Below are positions 18,614-27,168 of a DNA stretch of 64,000 bases, in pieces (within the stretch, counting starts at the first letter, position 1; each line of letters opens with the position of its first letter). The stretch is taken from NCBI RefSeq assembly GCF_004114955.1, contig NZ_CP030054.1, positions 744,001 to 808,000 on the forward strand, read 5' to 3'. The notes below the pieces were generated by a model. The model saw nothing but the letters and a program-made list of their open reading frames with translations, made no database searches and was not told where the DNA came from. This DNA is from Bradyrhizobium guangzhouense (GTDB taxonomy: Bacteria > Pseudomonadota > Alphaproteobacteria > Rhizobiales > Xanthobacteraceae). Both the position numbers and the translations under genes were made by a program.

Positions 18614-19596
18614 TCGAGGTGCTGTCGGCCGGCGCGCTCGCCACGGTGCAAGATCTCGGCCGCACCGGCGCGCTCAACCTCGGCGTCGGGACATCGGGTG
18701 CGATGGACCCGTTGGCGCTCGCCGCTGGAAACATCCTGCTGCGCAACGAGGAGAATGCGGCAGCCCTCGAGATACCGCTGTTCCCGTTCCGCGTCCGCTT
18801 CACCCATTCGACGGTGTTCGCCGTGACCGGCGCGGATTGCGCGCCGCGGCTCGACGAGGCGCCAGTGCTACCATGGTGGGCGCACCGCGCCGATGCCGGC
18901 CAGGTCCTCTCGCTCGCCGTTCCCTCAACTGCGACCTGGCGCGCCAGCCGCGTCTACCTGTGCATCGCGGGCGGGATCGATGTTCCCTCGGTGCTCGGCT
19001 CACGCAGTACCCAGCTGCGCGGCGCCTTCGGCGGGTTAGAGGGCCGTCCGCTGCGCGACGGCGATCGGTTGCCAATTGCCGAGCCCCCCGGTCGCGCCAA
19101 GACAGGCTTCGGCATCACGCCGCCCGGCCTCGCCTTGCCATTGGAGGTGGACGGGTTGACCGCCGTGCGGGTGCTGCCGGCTGCCGAATACGATAGCTTC
19201 ACGCCGTCTTCCCACGAGGCGCTATGGTCCGAGCCTTGGAAGATTACGTCACAGAGCGACCGCTACGGCTATCGTCTCGCCGGCCCCGAACTCAGGCCGC
19301 AGCGACCCATGGAGCTGCGCTCCCACGGCATTGTCCCAGGCGTGATCCAGGTCCCCCACGGCGGCCAGCCGATCATCCAGATGCGCGATGCGCAGCCATC
19401 GGGCGGCTATCCCAAGATCGGCACCGTCATCGACGCCGACCTCTGGCGCCTCGGCCAGGCTCCCATCGGCAGCCGGATTCGTTTCGTGCTGTGCAGCTGG
19501 GACGAGGCGCTGGACGCGTCGGCGGCGACCCGGCGCTGGCTGAGCAACGCCCGCCGATTGGTCGAGCTCTACTGCAACCAGGGAGCGGTGCGATGA
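18610..19596 (+). CDS. pxpC: 5-oxoprolinase subunit C / KipA-like (AHS2 domain)
   Basis: The 328-residue product has the AHS2 domain signature: MIEVLSAGALATVQDLGR near the start, VGTSGAMDPLALAAGN, then LPAAEYDSF, SDRYGYRLAGP and IVPGVIQVPHGGQPI-type segments. It pairs with the AHS1 protein, both in PxpABC and as the second half of the urea carboxylase carboxyltransferase. It starts and ends with ATGA overlaps, in the same operon as a biotin carboxylase and carrier. Confidence 0.9.
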   Translation: MIEVLSAGALATVQDLGRTGALNLGVGTSGAMDPLALAAGNILLRNEENAAALEIPLFPFRVRFTHSTVFAVTGADCAPRLDEAPVLPWWAHRADAGQVLSLAVPSTATWRASRVYLCIAGGIDVPSVLGSRSTQLRGAFGGLEGRPLRDGDRLPIAEPPGRAKTGFGITPPGLALPLEVDGLTAVRVLPAAEYDSFTPSSHEALWSEPWKITSQSDRYGYRLAGPELRPQRPMELRSHGIVPGVIQVPHGGQPIIQMRDAQPSGGYPKIGTVIDADLWRLGQAPIGSRIRFVLCSWDEALDASAATRRWLSNARRLVELYCNQGAVR

Positions 19597-20018
19597 CCAA
19601 CCCGCTCGACCATGTCGACCAGCTCTGCGCCTTCCTCGCGGCGACCGACATCGGCCTGCTCGAGCTGAAAGGCCCAGCCGGGGTGCTGCGCCTGCGGCAT
19701 GACGGCGCCCGAGTCGAAGTCGAAATGATCGAGGCTGCGACGGCGGCGCTGTCTTCTTCCCCCACGCAGATCATTCGGGCACCGGTGCCGGGTCTCTACC
19801 TCGACCGCCATCCATTGCGCTCGCAACCATCGGTCGCCGTCGGCGACGAAGTTGCGGCCGGCACGCCGCTCGCCTTTCTCCAGATCGGACCGCTCTTGCT
19901 TCCGGTCCCGGCCCCGGAGGACGGCATGGTGGTCGAGACGTTCGCCGAGCATGGCGCGACGGTGGGATACGGCGCGCCGCTGATCGGATTGCAGCCGCAC
20001 GGGAGTGACGCCGAATGA
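19593..20018 (+). CDS. Biotinyl-like domain protein without biotin lysine
   Basis: The 141-residue protein resembles the carrier encoded at 16160: an N-terminal segment DHVDQLCAFLAATDIGLLELKG-type (like the IDAMAASDLAEMEF part of the carrier), and a C-terminal barrel QIIRAPVPGLYLDRHP...VAVGDEVAAGTPLAFLQIG. At the position of EAMKM it has QIGPL, so no lysine is available. The homologous hammerhead fold may serve a structural or substrate-binding role in the complex. The ATG at 19593 overlaps the stop of pxpC; the longer upstream frame is inside pxpC. Confidence 0.75.
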   Translation: MTNPLDHVDQLCAFLAATDIGLLELKGPAGVLRLRHDGARVEVEMIEAATAALSSSPTQIIRAPVPGLYLDRHPLRSQPSVAVGDEVAAGTPLAFLQIGPLLLPVPAPEDGMVVETFAEHGATVGYGAPLIGLQPHGSDAE

Positions 20019-20806
20019 AGATCGATCTCAATGCGGATCTGGGCGAGGGCTACGGTCCCTGGTCCATGGGCGACGACGACGCTCTGCTCGGCCTCGTCTC
20101 GTCGGCCAACATCGCCTGCGGCTTTCACGCGGGCGACCCGCTGATCATGCAGCGCACCGTGGAATCGGCAAAGGCGCGGGGTGTCGATGTCGGCGCCCAT
20201 GTCGGCTTCCCGGATCGCCAGGGCTTCGGCCGCCGGGCGATGCACATCGATCCTACCGAGCTCGCGGCGATGGTCACCTATCAGCTCGGCGCGCTTGCAG
20301 GGATCGTCCGCGCAGCCGGTTACCGCATGACCCACATGAGTTTCCACGGCGCCTTGGGCAACATGGTGGCCGCCAACGCCAAACTCGCCGAACCGCTGGT
20401 CCGCGCTGTCGCCGCCTTCGATCGAGAGCTCCTCATCGTATCGTCGACCAGCCGCGCCATCGAGGGGGCGGCGGCGGCCTGCGGCCTGCGCGTCGCCACC
20501 ACTTTCCTCGCGGATCGCGCCTACGACGATGACGGACTGCTCGTGCCACGGGGCACGGCCGGCGCGGTCATTCACGACCCGGCGCTCGTGCTCGAACGGG
20601 TGCAGCGCCTGCTCTGCGACGGCGTCGTCATCACCGCGACCGGCCGGGCGCTGCCGATGCAGGCCACATCGATCCTGCTGCATGGCGACACCCCGGGCGC
20701 GGTCGAGTTCGCCCGGACGATCCGTGCGGCGATCGAGACCGCCGGTGGCGAGATCGCGCCGGTGTCGCACCTGATCGCCGGCGGCCCCGGGCGTGGCCCA
20801 TCATAA
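20015..20806 (+). CDS. pxpA: 5-oxoprolinase subunit A / LamB-YcsF family
   Basis: The 263-residue protein starts MKIDLNADLGEGYGPW and shows ANIACGFHAGDP, GAHVGFPDRQGFGRR, and EVVTTTF-like ATTFLADRAYDDDG, all hallmarks of the LamB/YcsF (PxpA) family. PxpA hydrolyses the phosphorylated 5-oxoproline made by PxpBC. It is the last gene of the BCCP-biotin carboxylase-pxp operon, with an ATGA overlap at its start. Its stop codon lies just after the P3 operator begins. Confidence 0.92.
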   Translation: MKIDLNADLGEGYGPWSMGDDDALLGLVSSANIACGFHAGDPLIMQRTVESAKARGVDVGAHVGFPDRQGFGRRAMHIDPTELAAMVTYQLGALAGIVRAAGYRMTHMSFHGALGNMVAANAKLAEPLVRAVAAFDRELLIVSSTSRAIEGAAAACGLRVATTFLADRAYDDDGLLVPRGTAGAVIHDPALVLERVQRLLCDGVVITATGRALPMQATSILLHGDTPGAVEFARTIRAAIETAGGEIAPVSHLIAGGPGRGPS

Positions 20807-20867
20807 GCGCCCCTTATCCCGCCAAAGTGATTCCATCTTGGCGGCGGAACTGCTCCGTCGGTAGCCT
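20803..20867 (+). promoter_or_regulatory. Nac-type operator and promoter P3 (SDR-transporter operon)
   Basis: ATAAGCGCCCCTTAT at 20803-20817 has ATAAG/CTTAT symmetry and ATA-N9-TAT spacing. It is followed by 20 bp, TTGGCG at 20838-20843, 18 bp, and TAGCCT at 20862-20867, then the SDR start at 20890. Layout and spacing equal P1 and P2. The operator overlaps the last codons of pxpA. Confidence 0.75.
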
Positions 20868-20889
20868 CTGGAGAACAGCGAGGACTCAG

Positions 20890-21657
20890 ATGCCATTTTC
20901 CGACTACAGGACGGCTCTCGTCACCGGCGCCTCGTCAGGCATCGGCCTCGCCGTCGTCGAGCGCCTGGCGCGCGAGGGACTGCAGGTGCACGCGTTGGCG
21001 CGTAGCGCCGATCCACTGAAGGCGCTGGCAGATCGCACCGGCTGCATTCCCCATGCCGTCGACGTTCGCGATCTGCCTGCGCTTACCAAGCTCGCCGGCA
21101 GCGTCGAATTCGACGTTCTCGTCAACTGCGCCGGCGTCGACCGGCCCAAGAAATTCCTGCAGGCGGATGCCGAGGATATCGAGCTACTGCTCGGCGTGAA
21201 TCTGGGGGCCGTCCTGCATCTGTGCCGCCTCGTCGTGCCCGGCATGGTGGCGCGCGACCGCGGTCACGTCGTGAACATCACTTCAATCGCCGGCGCCTAT
21301 AATTTCGGCGGCAACTCGACCTACCACGCCACCAAGGCGGCGGTCAGCATGCTGTCCCGTCAGCTCCGGATCGATGCCTTCGGCAAGCGTGTTCGCATCA
21401 CCGAGATCTGCCCGGGGCGGGTCGAGACCGATATCTTCGCTCACGTCCACGGCGACTCCGCCGCGACCCGCGCTGCCTTCATCGACGGATTCGAGCTGCC
21501 CAAACCGGAGGACATCGCCGACACGATCGCTTTCGCCATTGCCGCGCCAGTGGCGGTAAACATCGGCCATATCGAGATCACACCGACCCTGCAGGTGCCG
21601 GGCGGACTGTCGACGGTCCGTCCCGAGCACCCCGCCAGCCCTCCAGCCGTCACCTAG
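20890..21657 (+). CDS. Short-chain dehydrogenase/reductase
   Basis: The 255-residue protein is a classical SDR: TGASSGIG cofactor motif near residue 13, NCAGV, and the active-site Y-x3-K in TYHATKAAVS after ITSIAGAYN. It resembles YdfG-like hydroxy acid dehydrogenases (PGRVETDIF, PEDIADTIAFA). It is the first gene of the amino acid ABC transporter operon, behind P3. The likely role is oxidation or reduction of a hydroxy or keto group on the imported compound. ATG 20890 is chosen because the homologous region starts there. Confidence 0.88.
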   Translation: MPFSDYRTALVTGASSGIGLAVVERLAREGLQVHALARSADPLKALADRTGCIPHAVDVRDLPALTKLAGSVEFDVLVNCAGVDRPKKFLQADAEDIELLLGVNLGAVLHLCRLVVPGMVARDRGHVVNITSIAGAYNFGGNSTYHATKAAVSMLSRQLRIDAFGKRVRITEICPGRVETDIFAHVHGDSAATRAAFIDGFELPKPEDIADTIAFAIAAPVAVNIGHIEITPTLQVPGGLSTVRPEHPASPPAVT

Positions 21658-21670
21658 AGCGGAGGGTGCG

Positions 21671-22372
21671 ATGAAGGGCTTCGACCTCATGGCGATCCTG
21701 CTGAACCCCGAGTTCAGCCGCATGCTCGTCCACGGGGTGAAGATGACCTTCATCATCTTCGCAGGCTCCTGGCTGCTCGCCATGAGCCTCGGTATCACCC
21801 TCCTTGCAATTCGAATGCTGCCGGGCCGGATCGCCGACGCCCTGGTCGAGGCCTACGTTGCCTATCACCGCAACGTGCCGACACTGGTGCAGCTGATGCT
21901 CTGGTATTTCGGTGTCTCCAGCCTGCTGCCCGAGCGGCTCCAGGTCTGGCTGTCCGATCAGAACGGCGAGGCAATCTTCGCGGTGATCGCGCTCGGACTG
22001 TGTCAGGCCGCATATTTCAGCGAAGACCATCGGTCGGGCTTGCGCGCCGTGCCCAAGGGCCAGTGGGAGGCCGCTCGCGCGCTGGGTCACAGCTATCTCG
22101 GCGCGATGACTTACATCCTGCTGCCGCAGGCGGTCCGAAATGCGATGCCGGCGCTGGTGAACCACACGGTGTCGCTGTTCAAGAACAGCAGTCTTGCCAT
22201 GGCGATCGGCGTCACCGAGCTCACGCATGCGGTGAAGGAGGTCGAAAACCAGAGCTTCCGCGCTTTCGAGACCTACCTGATCGCGACCGTCTTCTACCTC
22301 GTGTGCTCGCTGCTCCTGATGTGGCTTGGCTATTATTTCGAGCGGCGCAGCCGCATGGCGGGAGCGCTCTGA
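21671..22372 (+). CDS. Polar amino acid ABC transporter permease
   Basis: The 233-residue membrane protein of the HisM/GlnP family has about five helices and the coupling-helix EAA loop [22 protein letters not shown]. It starts 13 bp after the SDR gene and is followed after one base by a second permease. The two permeases form the channel of a polar amino acid importer with the ATPase at 23123 and the binding protein at 23936. Confidence 0.9.
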   Translation: MKGFDLMAILLNPEFSRMLVHGVKMTFIIFAGSWLLAMSLGITLLAIRMLPGRIADALVEAYVAYHRNVPTLVQLMLWYFGVSSLLPERLQVWLSDQNGEAIFAVIALGLCQAAYFSEDHRSGLRAVPKGQWEAARALGHSYLGAMTYILLPQAVRNAMPALVNHTVSLFKNSSLAMAIGVTELTHAVKEVENQSFRAFETYLIATVFYLVCSLLLMWLGYYFERRSRMAGAL

Positions 22373-22373
22373 C

Positions 22374-23126
22374 ATGACGCTCCTGTTCAACATGATAGGC
22401 ATCGTCAGCGACAACTGGCTGCTGCTGCTGGTCGGCCAGTTTCCGAACGGCCCGCTCGGCGGGATCGCCGCGACCCTGATCCTGTCGATTCTTGGAATTG
22501 CGCTGGCATTCCCGCTCAGCGTGGCGATGGCGCTCGCGCGTCTATCGCCTTGGCCCGTGCTGCGCTGGCCGGCGACGGCGCTGGTCTATGTCGTGCGCGG
22601 CGTTCCGCTGCTGCTGATCATCCTCTGGGTCTATTTCCTGCTGCCGCTCCTGATCGGCGAGAGCGTTCCCGGCTTCGTGACCATGCTCGCCACCTTGGTC
22701 ATCTACGAGGGGGCCTTTCTCAGTGAGATCGTGCGAGCCGGAATCACGGCATTGCCGCGAGGGCAGATGGACGCGGCGCGGGCGCTCGGCCACAGCCACC
22801 TCGGCGCGATGCGCTACGTGATCCTGCCGCAGGCGCTGTTCAACATGATCCCGAGCATCATCAGCCAGTTCGTCTCCACCATCAAAGAGACGACGTTGGG
22901 CTACATCATCAACGTGCCAGAGCTGACCTTCGCGGCGGGACAGATCAACAACCGGCTTCTGACCAAGCCGTTCGAAGTCTACTTCATACTCGCCATCATC
23001 TATTTCGTCGTCTGCTGGACTCTCACTAAGCTGGCCAGCACGCTCGAACGTCGGATTGCCGTTCGGCGCGCCAGGTCGATGGATGGTGCTGCAGCGCCGG
23101 CTTTGGCAGCCGCATCGAGGACATGA
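22374..23126 (+). CDS. Polar amino acid ABC transporter permease
   Basis: The 250-residue HisQ/GlnP-type membrane protein has the EAA loop [22 protein letters not shown] and IRGIPL-like [16 protein letters not shown]. It begins one base after the first permease stop and ends with a four-base overlap with the ATPase gene. The earlier start at 22326 overlaps the first permease and is not preferred. Confidence 0.9.
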   Translation: MTLLFNMIGIVSDNWLLLLVGQFPNGPLGGIAATLILSILGIALAFPLSVAMALARLSPWPVLRWPATALVYVVRGVPLLLIILWVYFLLPLLIGESVPGFVTMLATLVIYEGAFLSEIVRAGITALPRGQMDAARALGHSHLGAMRYVILPQALFNMIPSIISQFVSTIKETTLGYIINVPELTFAAGQINNRLLTKPFEVYFILAIIYFVVCWTLTKLASTLERRIAVRRARSMDGAAAPALAAASRT

Positions 23127-23899
23127 TCATGTCAAACCAGGCCTCGAACAGTACGGCAACTCCGATGATTGAATTCATTGGCATCAACAAGTTCTACGGT
23201 TCGCTGCCCGCCCTCGTCGACATCAACGCGGAGGTGAAAAAGGGCGAGGTGGTCGTGGTATGTGGCCCCTCGGGCTCTGGCAAGTCGACGCTCATCCGCA
23301 CCGTCAACCGGCTTGAGGAGATCCAATCCGGAGTGCTGCGCTTCGACGGACAGAATGTTCATGCGAAGATTAGCAGCTTGGCAATGAACCACCTGCGCAG
23401 CCGTATCGGCTTCGTTTTCCAGAGTTTCAATCTGTTTCCACACCTCAGCGTGCTGGACAATGTGATGCTGTCGCCTGTGAAGGTGAACGGCATCAAACGG
23501 AGCAAGGCAAGGGAGATCGCGCTTCAGTTGCTCGACCGGGTAGGCCTTTCCAGCAAGGCGCAGAACTATCCGGCGCAGCTGTCCGGCGGCCAGCAGCAGC
23601 GTGTCGCGATCGCGCGAGCGCTGGCCATGGAGCCGCCGGCGATGCTGTTCGATGAGCCGACCAGCGCGCTCGACCCGGAGATGGTCGGCGAAGTTCTGGC
23701 GGTGATGCGGGGACTTGCTCGCGATGGCATGACCATGATGTGCGTCACCCATGAGATGAATTTCGCACGCGATGTCGCTGATCGTGTCTGGTTCATGGAT
23801 GCCGGGCGCCTGCTGGAATCGGCGTCGCCGAGCGCGTTCTTCGGCTCGCCGCAGCATCCGCGTGCGCAGCGCTTTTTGTCGGATCTGCGGGCACGATGA
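23123..23899 (+). CDS. Polar amino acid ABC transporter ATPase
   Basis: The 258-residue ATPase shows Walker [10 protein letters not shown], the Q-loop [10 protein letters not shown], signature LSGGQQQR, Walker [14 protein letters not shown] and the switch histidine in CVTHEM. The close resemblance to GlnQ/GltL fixes it as a polar amino acid importer ATPase. Alternative starts exist at 23123 and 23129; both keep the domain. Confidence 0.93.
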   Translation: MIMSNQASNSTATPMIEFIGINKFYGSLPALVDINAEVKKGEVVVVCGPSGSGKSTLIRTVNRLEEIQSGVLRFDGQNVHAKISSLAMNHLRSRIGFVFQSFNLFPHLSVLDNVMLSPVKVNGIKRSKAREIALQLLDRVGLSSKAQNYPAQLSGGQQQRVAIARALAMEPPAMLFDEPTSALDPEMVGEVLAVMRGLARDGMTMMCVTHEMNFARDVADRVWFMDAGRLLESASPSAFFGSPQHPRAQRFLSDLRAR

Positions 23900-23935
23900 C
23901 AACGCCTGCCATCATTGCAAAACAGGGAGTTCGAA

Positions 23936-24799
23936 ATGTCGATCGGGATCGGGACTAAGACTGGAAAATGCGTGCTCCGCGCCGCCATCGTTGCCACGGG
24001 CCTGAGTTGCTTTGCCAGCGTGGCCATGGCTGATCAGCTGGCCGATATCATGCAGCGCAAAGAGCTGCGCTGCGGCACCTTCGCCGACGTACCCCCGTTT
24101 GCCGCGCCCGATCCGAAAACGCGGGAGATGGTTGGCTTTGATGTCGACCTCTGCAGAGCCATTGCCAAGCGCTGGGGCGTCGAGGCGAAGATCAGCCCGC
24201 TCTCGGTCGAGGCGCGGGTGCCCGAGGTCAAGCTCGGCCGCGTCGACATCACAGTCGCCAATCTCGCCTATACGCTGGGCCGCGCCGAGCAGATCCAGTT
24301 CTCCGACCCCTATTATCTCGCCAAGGAGATGTTGGCGGTGAAGGCTTCGGATCCAGGAACCAAGAAGGCCGACTTCAAAGGTAAACGTCTGGCTTCGACC
24401 AAGGGCTCGACCTCCGAGCTCGCGATCAAGCTGAATGAGTCGGATCCCCTCACTTTCGTCGACACCGGCTCGGCTTTCATGGCCGTCCAGCAGAACAAGG
24501 CGGTCGGAATGGTGGCCAATACCATGACCATCACCAAGCTCGTCAACGAATCGAAGTCCGCTGGCCAACCGCTGAAGATGATCGATGAGCCCATGGTCTT
24601 GCAACCGATCGGCATCGGCATGAAGAAGGACGAGCCGGCGCTGCTCGCCAAGATCAACGAGACACTGCTCGCACTCGACCAGGCAGGTGAGATCAACCAG
24701 CTCTGGGACAAGTGGCTCGGCCCGAACACCGAGTTCAAGATGACCCGCACCGACAAAGTCGTGCCGCTCGGCCAACTTAAGTTCACGCCGTTGCCGTAA
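23936..24799 (+). CDS. Polar amino acid ABC transporter substrate-binding protein
   Basis: The 287-residue periplasmic protein has a Sec signal peptide ending near SVAMA and the SBP_bac_3 fold: LRCGTFADVPPFAAPDP, MVGFDVDLCRAIAKRWG, and RVDITVANLAYT. The ligand is probably an acidic or polar amino acid or its derivative, which fits the pxp genes upstream. ATG 23936 with AGGGAG ahead is preferred over an upstream TTG at 23915. It is the last gene of the P3 operon. Confidence 0.9.
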   Translation: MSIGIGTKTGKCVLRAAIVATGLSCFASVAMADQLADIMQRKELRCGTFADVPPFAAPDPKTREMVGFDVDLCRAIAKRWGVEAKISPLSVEARVPEVKLGRVDITVANLAYTLGRAEQIQFSDPYYLAKEMLAVKASDPGTKKADFKGKRLASTKGSTSELAIKLNESDPLTFVDTGSAFMAVQQNKAVGMVANTMTITKLVNESKSAGQPLKMIDEPMVLQPIGIGMKKDEPALLAKINETLLALDQAGEINQLWDKWLGPNTEFKMTRTDKVVPLGQLKFTPLP

Positions 24800-24973
24800 C
24801 CGGTGCACCGGGGCACACCTCCAAGAACCGGCCCGGACAGACTTGGTGGTTGAAACGGCGTCGGCTCCTGGACGCGGTGGGTCAATGCCTGGTCGACGTG
24901 CAATAAAACATTGGAAGAAGTCGAGAAAAAAGCGCGATGGGTTGAATCGTCATGGCGCTTTAGCTCTTTGTTT

Positions 24974-25020
24974 GAGCATGAGTTTTGGGAAAACCGCTTC
25001 ACACTTTTCCGGATCTTGCT
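24974..25020. repeat. Rhizobiales dispersed palindromic repeat
   Basis: The stretch GAGCATGAG...GGGAAAACCGCTTCACACTTTTCC...TCTTGCTT forms an imperfect hairpin. From memory it is a diverged copy of the palindromic element found many times in Bradyrhizobium genomes (GAGCATGATC ... GGAAAACCG ... TTTTCCGGATCATGC). It lies between the convergent binding-protein gene and cbbR and could act as a two-way terminator. Confidence 0.7.
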
Positions 25021-25887
25021 TTAGCGCCCGCCGAGTTCAGGTAGGTACGGCAAATAATTCGACCCTTCAGAGCCAAGAAAATCGAACATAGCCTGCGCCG
25101 GCGGCAGCAGGACCTTGTCACTGCGGCGGATCACGTACCATTGCCGCACGATTGGTAGGCCCGCGACGTCGAGCACGACGAGGCGGCCCTCGCCGAGCTC
25201 GTGCGCGACGGTGTGCGCCGAGATGAAGGCGATGCCGAGCCCGGCGATAACAGCCTGCTTGATGGTCTCGTTGCTGCTCATCTCCATGCCGATGATTGGC
25301 TCGAGATCCGATTTCTGGAACATGCCCTCCATTAGTGTTCGCGTGCCCGAGCCCGGCTCGCGAGTGAGAAAGGTCTCGTGCACAAGGTCGGTCAGACTGA
25401 GTCCTCGGTCCTTTTCCAGCCAATGTCCCCTGCGGGCGACGATGATGTGCGGATTGCGGCCGAGCTGGCGCACGTCGACGTGGACGTCGGCGGGTGGCCG
25501 GCCCATCACCGCGAAGTCGAGATCATAACCGTGCATGGCTGCGCGGATCTCATCGCGATTGCCAATCGTCAGCTTGATCTCGATCTTGGGGTAGCGCTTG
25601 GAGAACGCCGCGATCGCATGCGGCACGAAATATTTAGCGGTCGAGACCGCACCGAGATGCACCGCGCCGCCGCTCCGTCCGGCGAGCAGGTCGAGCGCGC
25701 CCTGGCAGTCCGCGATCGCGGCCTCGACCCGCTCGGCCAGCGCCAACACTTCCTTGCCCGCCGCGGTCAGCTGCATGCCGTCGCCGGTCCGCTGCACCAA
25801 GGGCAGGCCGGCGAGGTCCTGAAGTTGCCGCAGCTGCTGGGTCACGGCCGGCTGGGTCAGCCCAAGATGGCCGGAGGCCGCCGTCAC
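25021..25887 (-). CDS. cbbR: LysR-family regulator CbbR, 5' end disrupted
   Basis: The product matches CbbR, the activator of the divergent cbb operon: helix-turn-helix residues GLTQPAVTQQLRQLQDLAG, then AVSTAKYFVPHAIAAF and VHETFLTREPGSGTRTLME of the effector domain. The 288-residue reading starts at GTG 25887 and lacks the first helix. In the same frame the missing part LRHLTIRQLRSLAAL is encoded at 25888-25947, but there is no ATG, GTG or TTG for it. An ATG at 25998 is in frame but followed by TGA at 25971-25969. Either translation uses a rare start or the gene carries a nonsense mutation at codon 10. Confidence 0.85.
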   Translation of the reverse strand: MTAASGHLGLTQPAVTQQLRQLQDLAGLPLVQRTGDGMQLTAAGKEVLALAERVEAAIADCQGALDLLAGRSGGAVHLGAVSTAKYFVPHAIAAFSKRYPKIEIKLTIGNRDEIRAAMHGYDLDFAVMGRPPADVHVDVRQLGRNPHIIVARRGHWLEKDRGLSLTDLVHETFLTREPGSGTRTLMEGMFQKSDLEPIIGMEMSSNETIKQAVIAGLGIAFISAHTVAHELGEGRLVVLDVAGLPIVRQWYVIRRSDKVLLPPAQAMFDFLGSEGSNYLPYLPELGGR

Positions 25888-25968
25888 GCTGCCCTTGGCC
25901 GACAGCGCCGCGAGCGAGCGCAGCTGCCTGATCGTCAGATGCCGGAGCTGTGCAGCCGCCTGTCCGGG

Positions 25969-26030
25969 TCAATTATAAGAAAATTCTTTGGTGCTCATTA
26001 CGAATAGAAATTTTCCTTATTAATCTGTCC
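25969..26030. promoter_or_regulatory. AT-rich cbbR-cbbF intergenic regulatory region
   Basis: The divergent cbbR-cbbF region has an AT-rich core with two similar arms in opposite orientation: ATAAGAAAATT at about 25975 and AATTTTCCTTAT at about 26009. This is where CbbR operators (LysR T-N11-A type) normally lie. Exact half-sites and the -35/-10 of the cbb operon cannot be assigned by eye. Confidence 0.45.
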
Positions 26031-26118
26031 CTGTCAATCTCCTGGTGCTGGGACTGACCGCGACCGACCTTCAGAGGGGAGGGCATGGCTGCGGCGCCGG
26101 CCAAGGGGATGGACGCAG

Positions 26119-27156
26119 ATGACTGGGCAACTCAGGCTGGACGATCACCTTCAACGGTATTCCGAGACCGCGCCGCATGCGCTGGCCGTGGCGGCCGCAG
26201 TCGATGCCATCGCGGCGGCGGCCATCGAAATCGCCGACCTCATCGCGTCAGGTGATCTCGCTGACGCCTCTGGCCTGACCACGGAGCGCAACAGCGACGG
26301 CGACATCCAGCGCGACCTCGATGTCCAGGCCGATGCGATCCTGCGCCGCTGCCTCAGCAAGCTGCCGATCGCGGCGCTGGCGTCGGAGGAGATGCGCGAA
26401 CCCCAGATCGGCGACCGCGAGGGCCGCGTCTGCATCGCGATCGATCCGCTCGACGGATCCTCCAACATCGACATCAACATGACGGTGGGGACGATCTTCT
26501 CGATCCTGCCGGCACCCGACGACCTCTCGCTCGCCTTTCACCAGCGCGGATCAGTGCAGCTTGCGGCGGGCTTCGTCACCTACGGGCCGCAGACCTCGCT
26601 GGTGTTGACGCTCGGCGAAGGCGTCGACATCTTCACGCTCGATCACAAGGCCGGCTGCTTCCGTCTCGCCCGCAGCGGCGTGCAGATCTCCGAGGCCTGC
26701 GAGGAGTTCGCGATCAACGCCTCGAACCGTCGGCACTGGGATCCGCCGGTGCGCGCCTTCATCGACGAATGCCTCGCAGGCGTCGAAGGCCCCGCCAACC
26801 ATGATTTCAACATGCGGTGGGTCGGCTCGCTGGTTGCCGAGGCCTACCGAATCCTCACCCGCGGCGGCGTCTTCCTCTACCCTTCGGACGCGCGCCCCGG
26901 CTACGGCGAGGGCCGCCTGCGCCTGACTTACGAGGCGCATCCGATGGCCATGATCATCGAGCAGGCCGGCGGCTCCGCCTCCACGGGACGCGAGCGCATC
27001 CTCGACCTCTCCGCGCAGAGCCTGCATCAGCGCGTGCCCCTGATCATGGGCTCGAGCAACGAGGTGCGGCGCGTCGAGGAGCTTCATTGCGATCCAGTGC
27101 TGGTCGCCAGCGTCTCTGCGCCGCTGTTCGCGCGGCGCGGATTCTTCCGGCTCTGA
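26119..27156 (+). CDS. cbbF: Fructose-1,6-bisphosphatase class I
   Basis: The 345-residue enzyme hydrolyses fructose 1,6-bisphosphate (and sedoheptulose 1,7-bisphosphate in Calvin cycle forms) for RuBP regeneration. Metal and substrate motifs are present: [27 protein letters not shown], and the C-terminal GGVFLYPSD...[19 protein letters not shown]. It is the first gene of the cbb operon, divergent from cbbR. Confidence 0.95.
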   Translation: MTGQLRLDDHLQRYSETAPHALAVAAAVDAIAAAAIEIADLIASGDLADASGLTTERNSDGDIQRDLDVQADAILRRCLSKLPIAALASEEMREPQIGDREGRVCIAIDPLDGSSNIDINMTVGTIFSILPAPDDLSLAFHQRGSVQLAAGFVTYGPQTSLVLTLGEGVDIFTLDHKAGCFRLARSGVQISEACEEFAINASNRRHWDPPVRAFIDECLAGVEGPANHDFNMRWVGSLVAEAYRILTRGGVFLYPSDARPGYGEGRLRLTYEAHPMAMIIEQAGGSASTGRERILDLSAQSLHQRVPLIMGSSNEVRRVEELHCDPVLVASVSAPLFARRGFFRL

Positions 27157-27168
27157 GCGAGGTGTCCC

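Noticed and set aside
20838..20855. -24/-12-like TTGGCGG...CTGCT in P3
   Set aside because: GG-GC spacing fits sigma54 here, but P1 and P2 with the same layout lack the GC, so a sigma70-type promoter with 18-bp spacer explains all three better.
24800..24811. CCGGTGCACCGG palindrome after the amino acid binding-protein gene
   Set aside because: Only a 4-bp stem with a 4-base loop and no T-run; the repeat at 24974 is the better terminator candidate.
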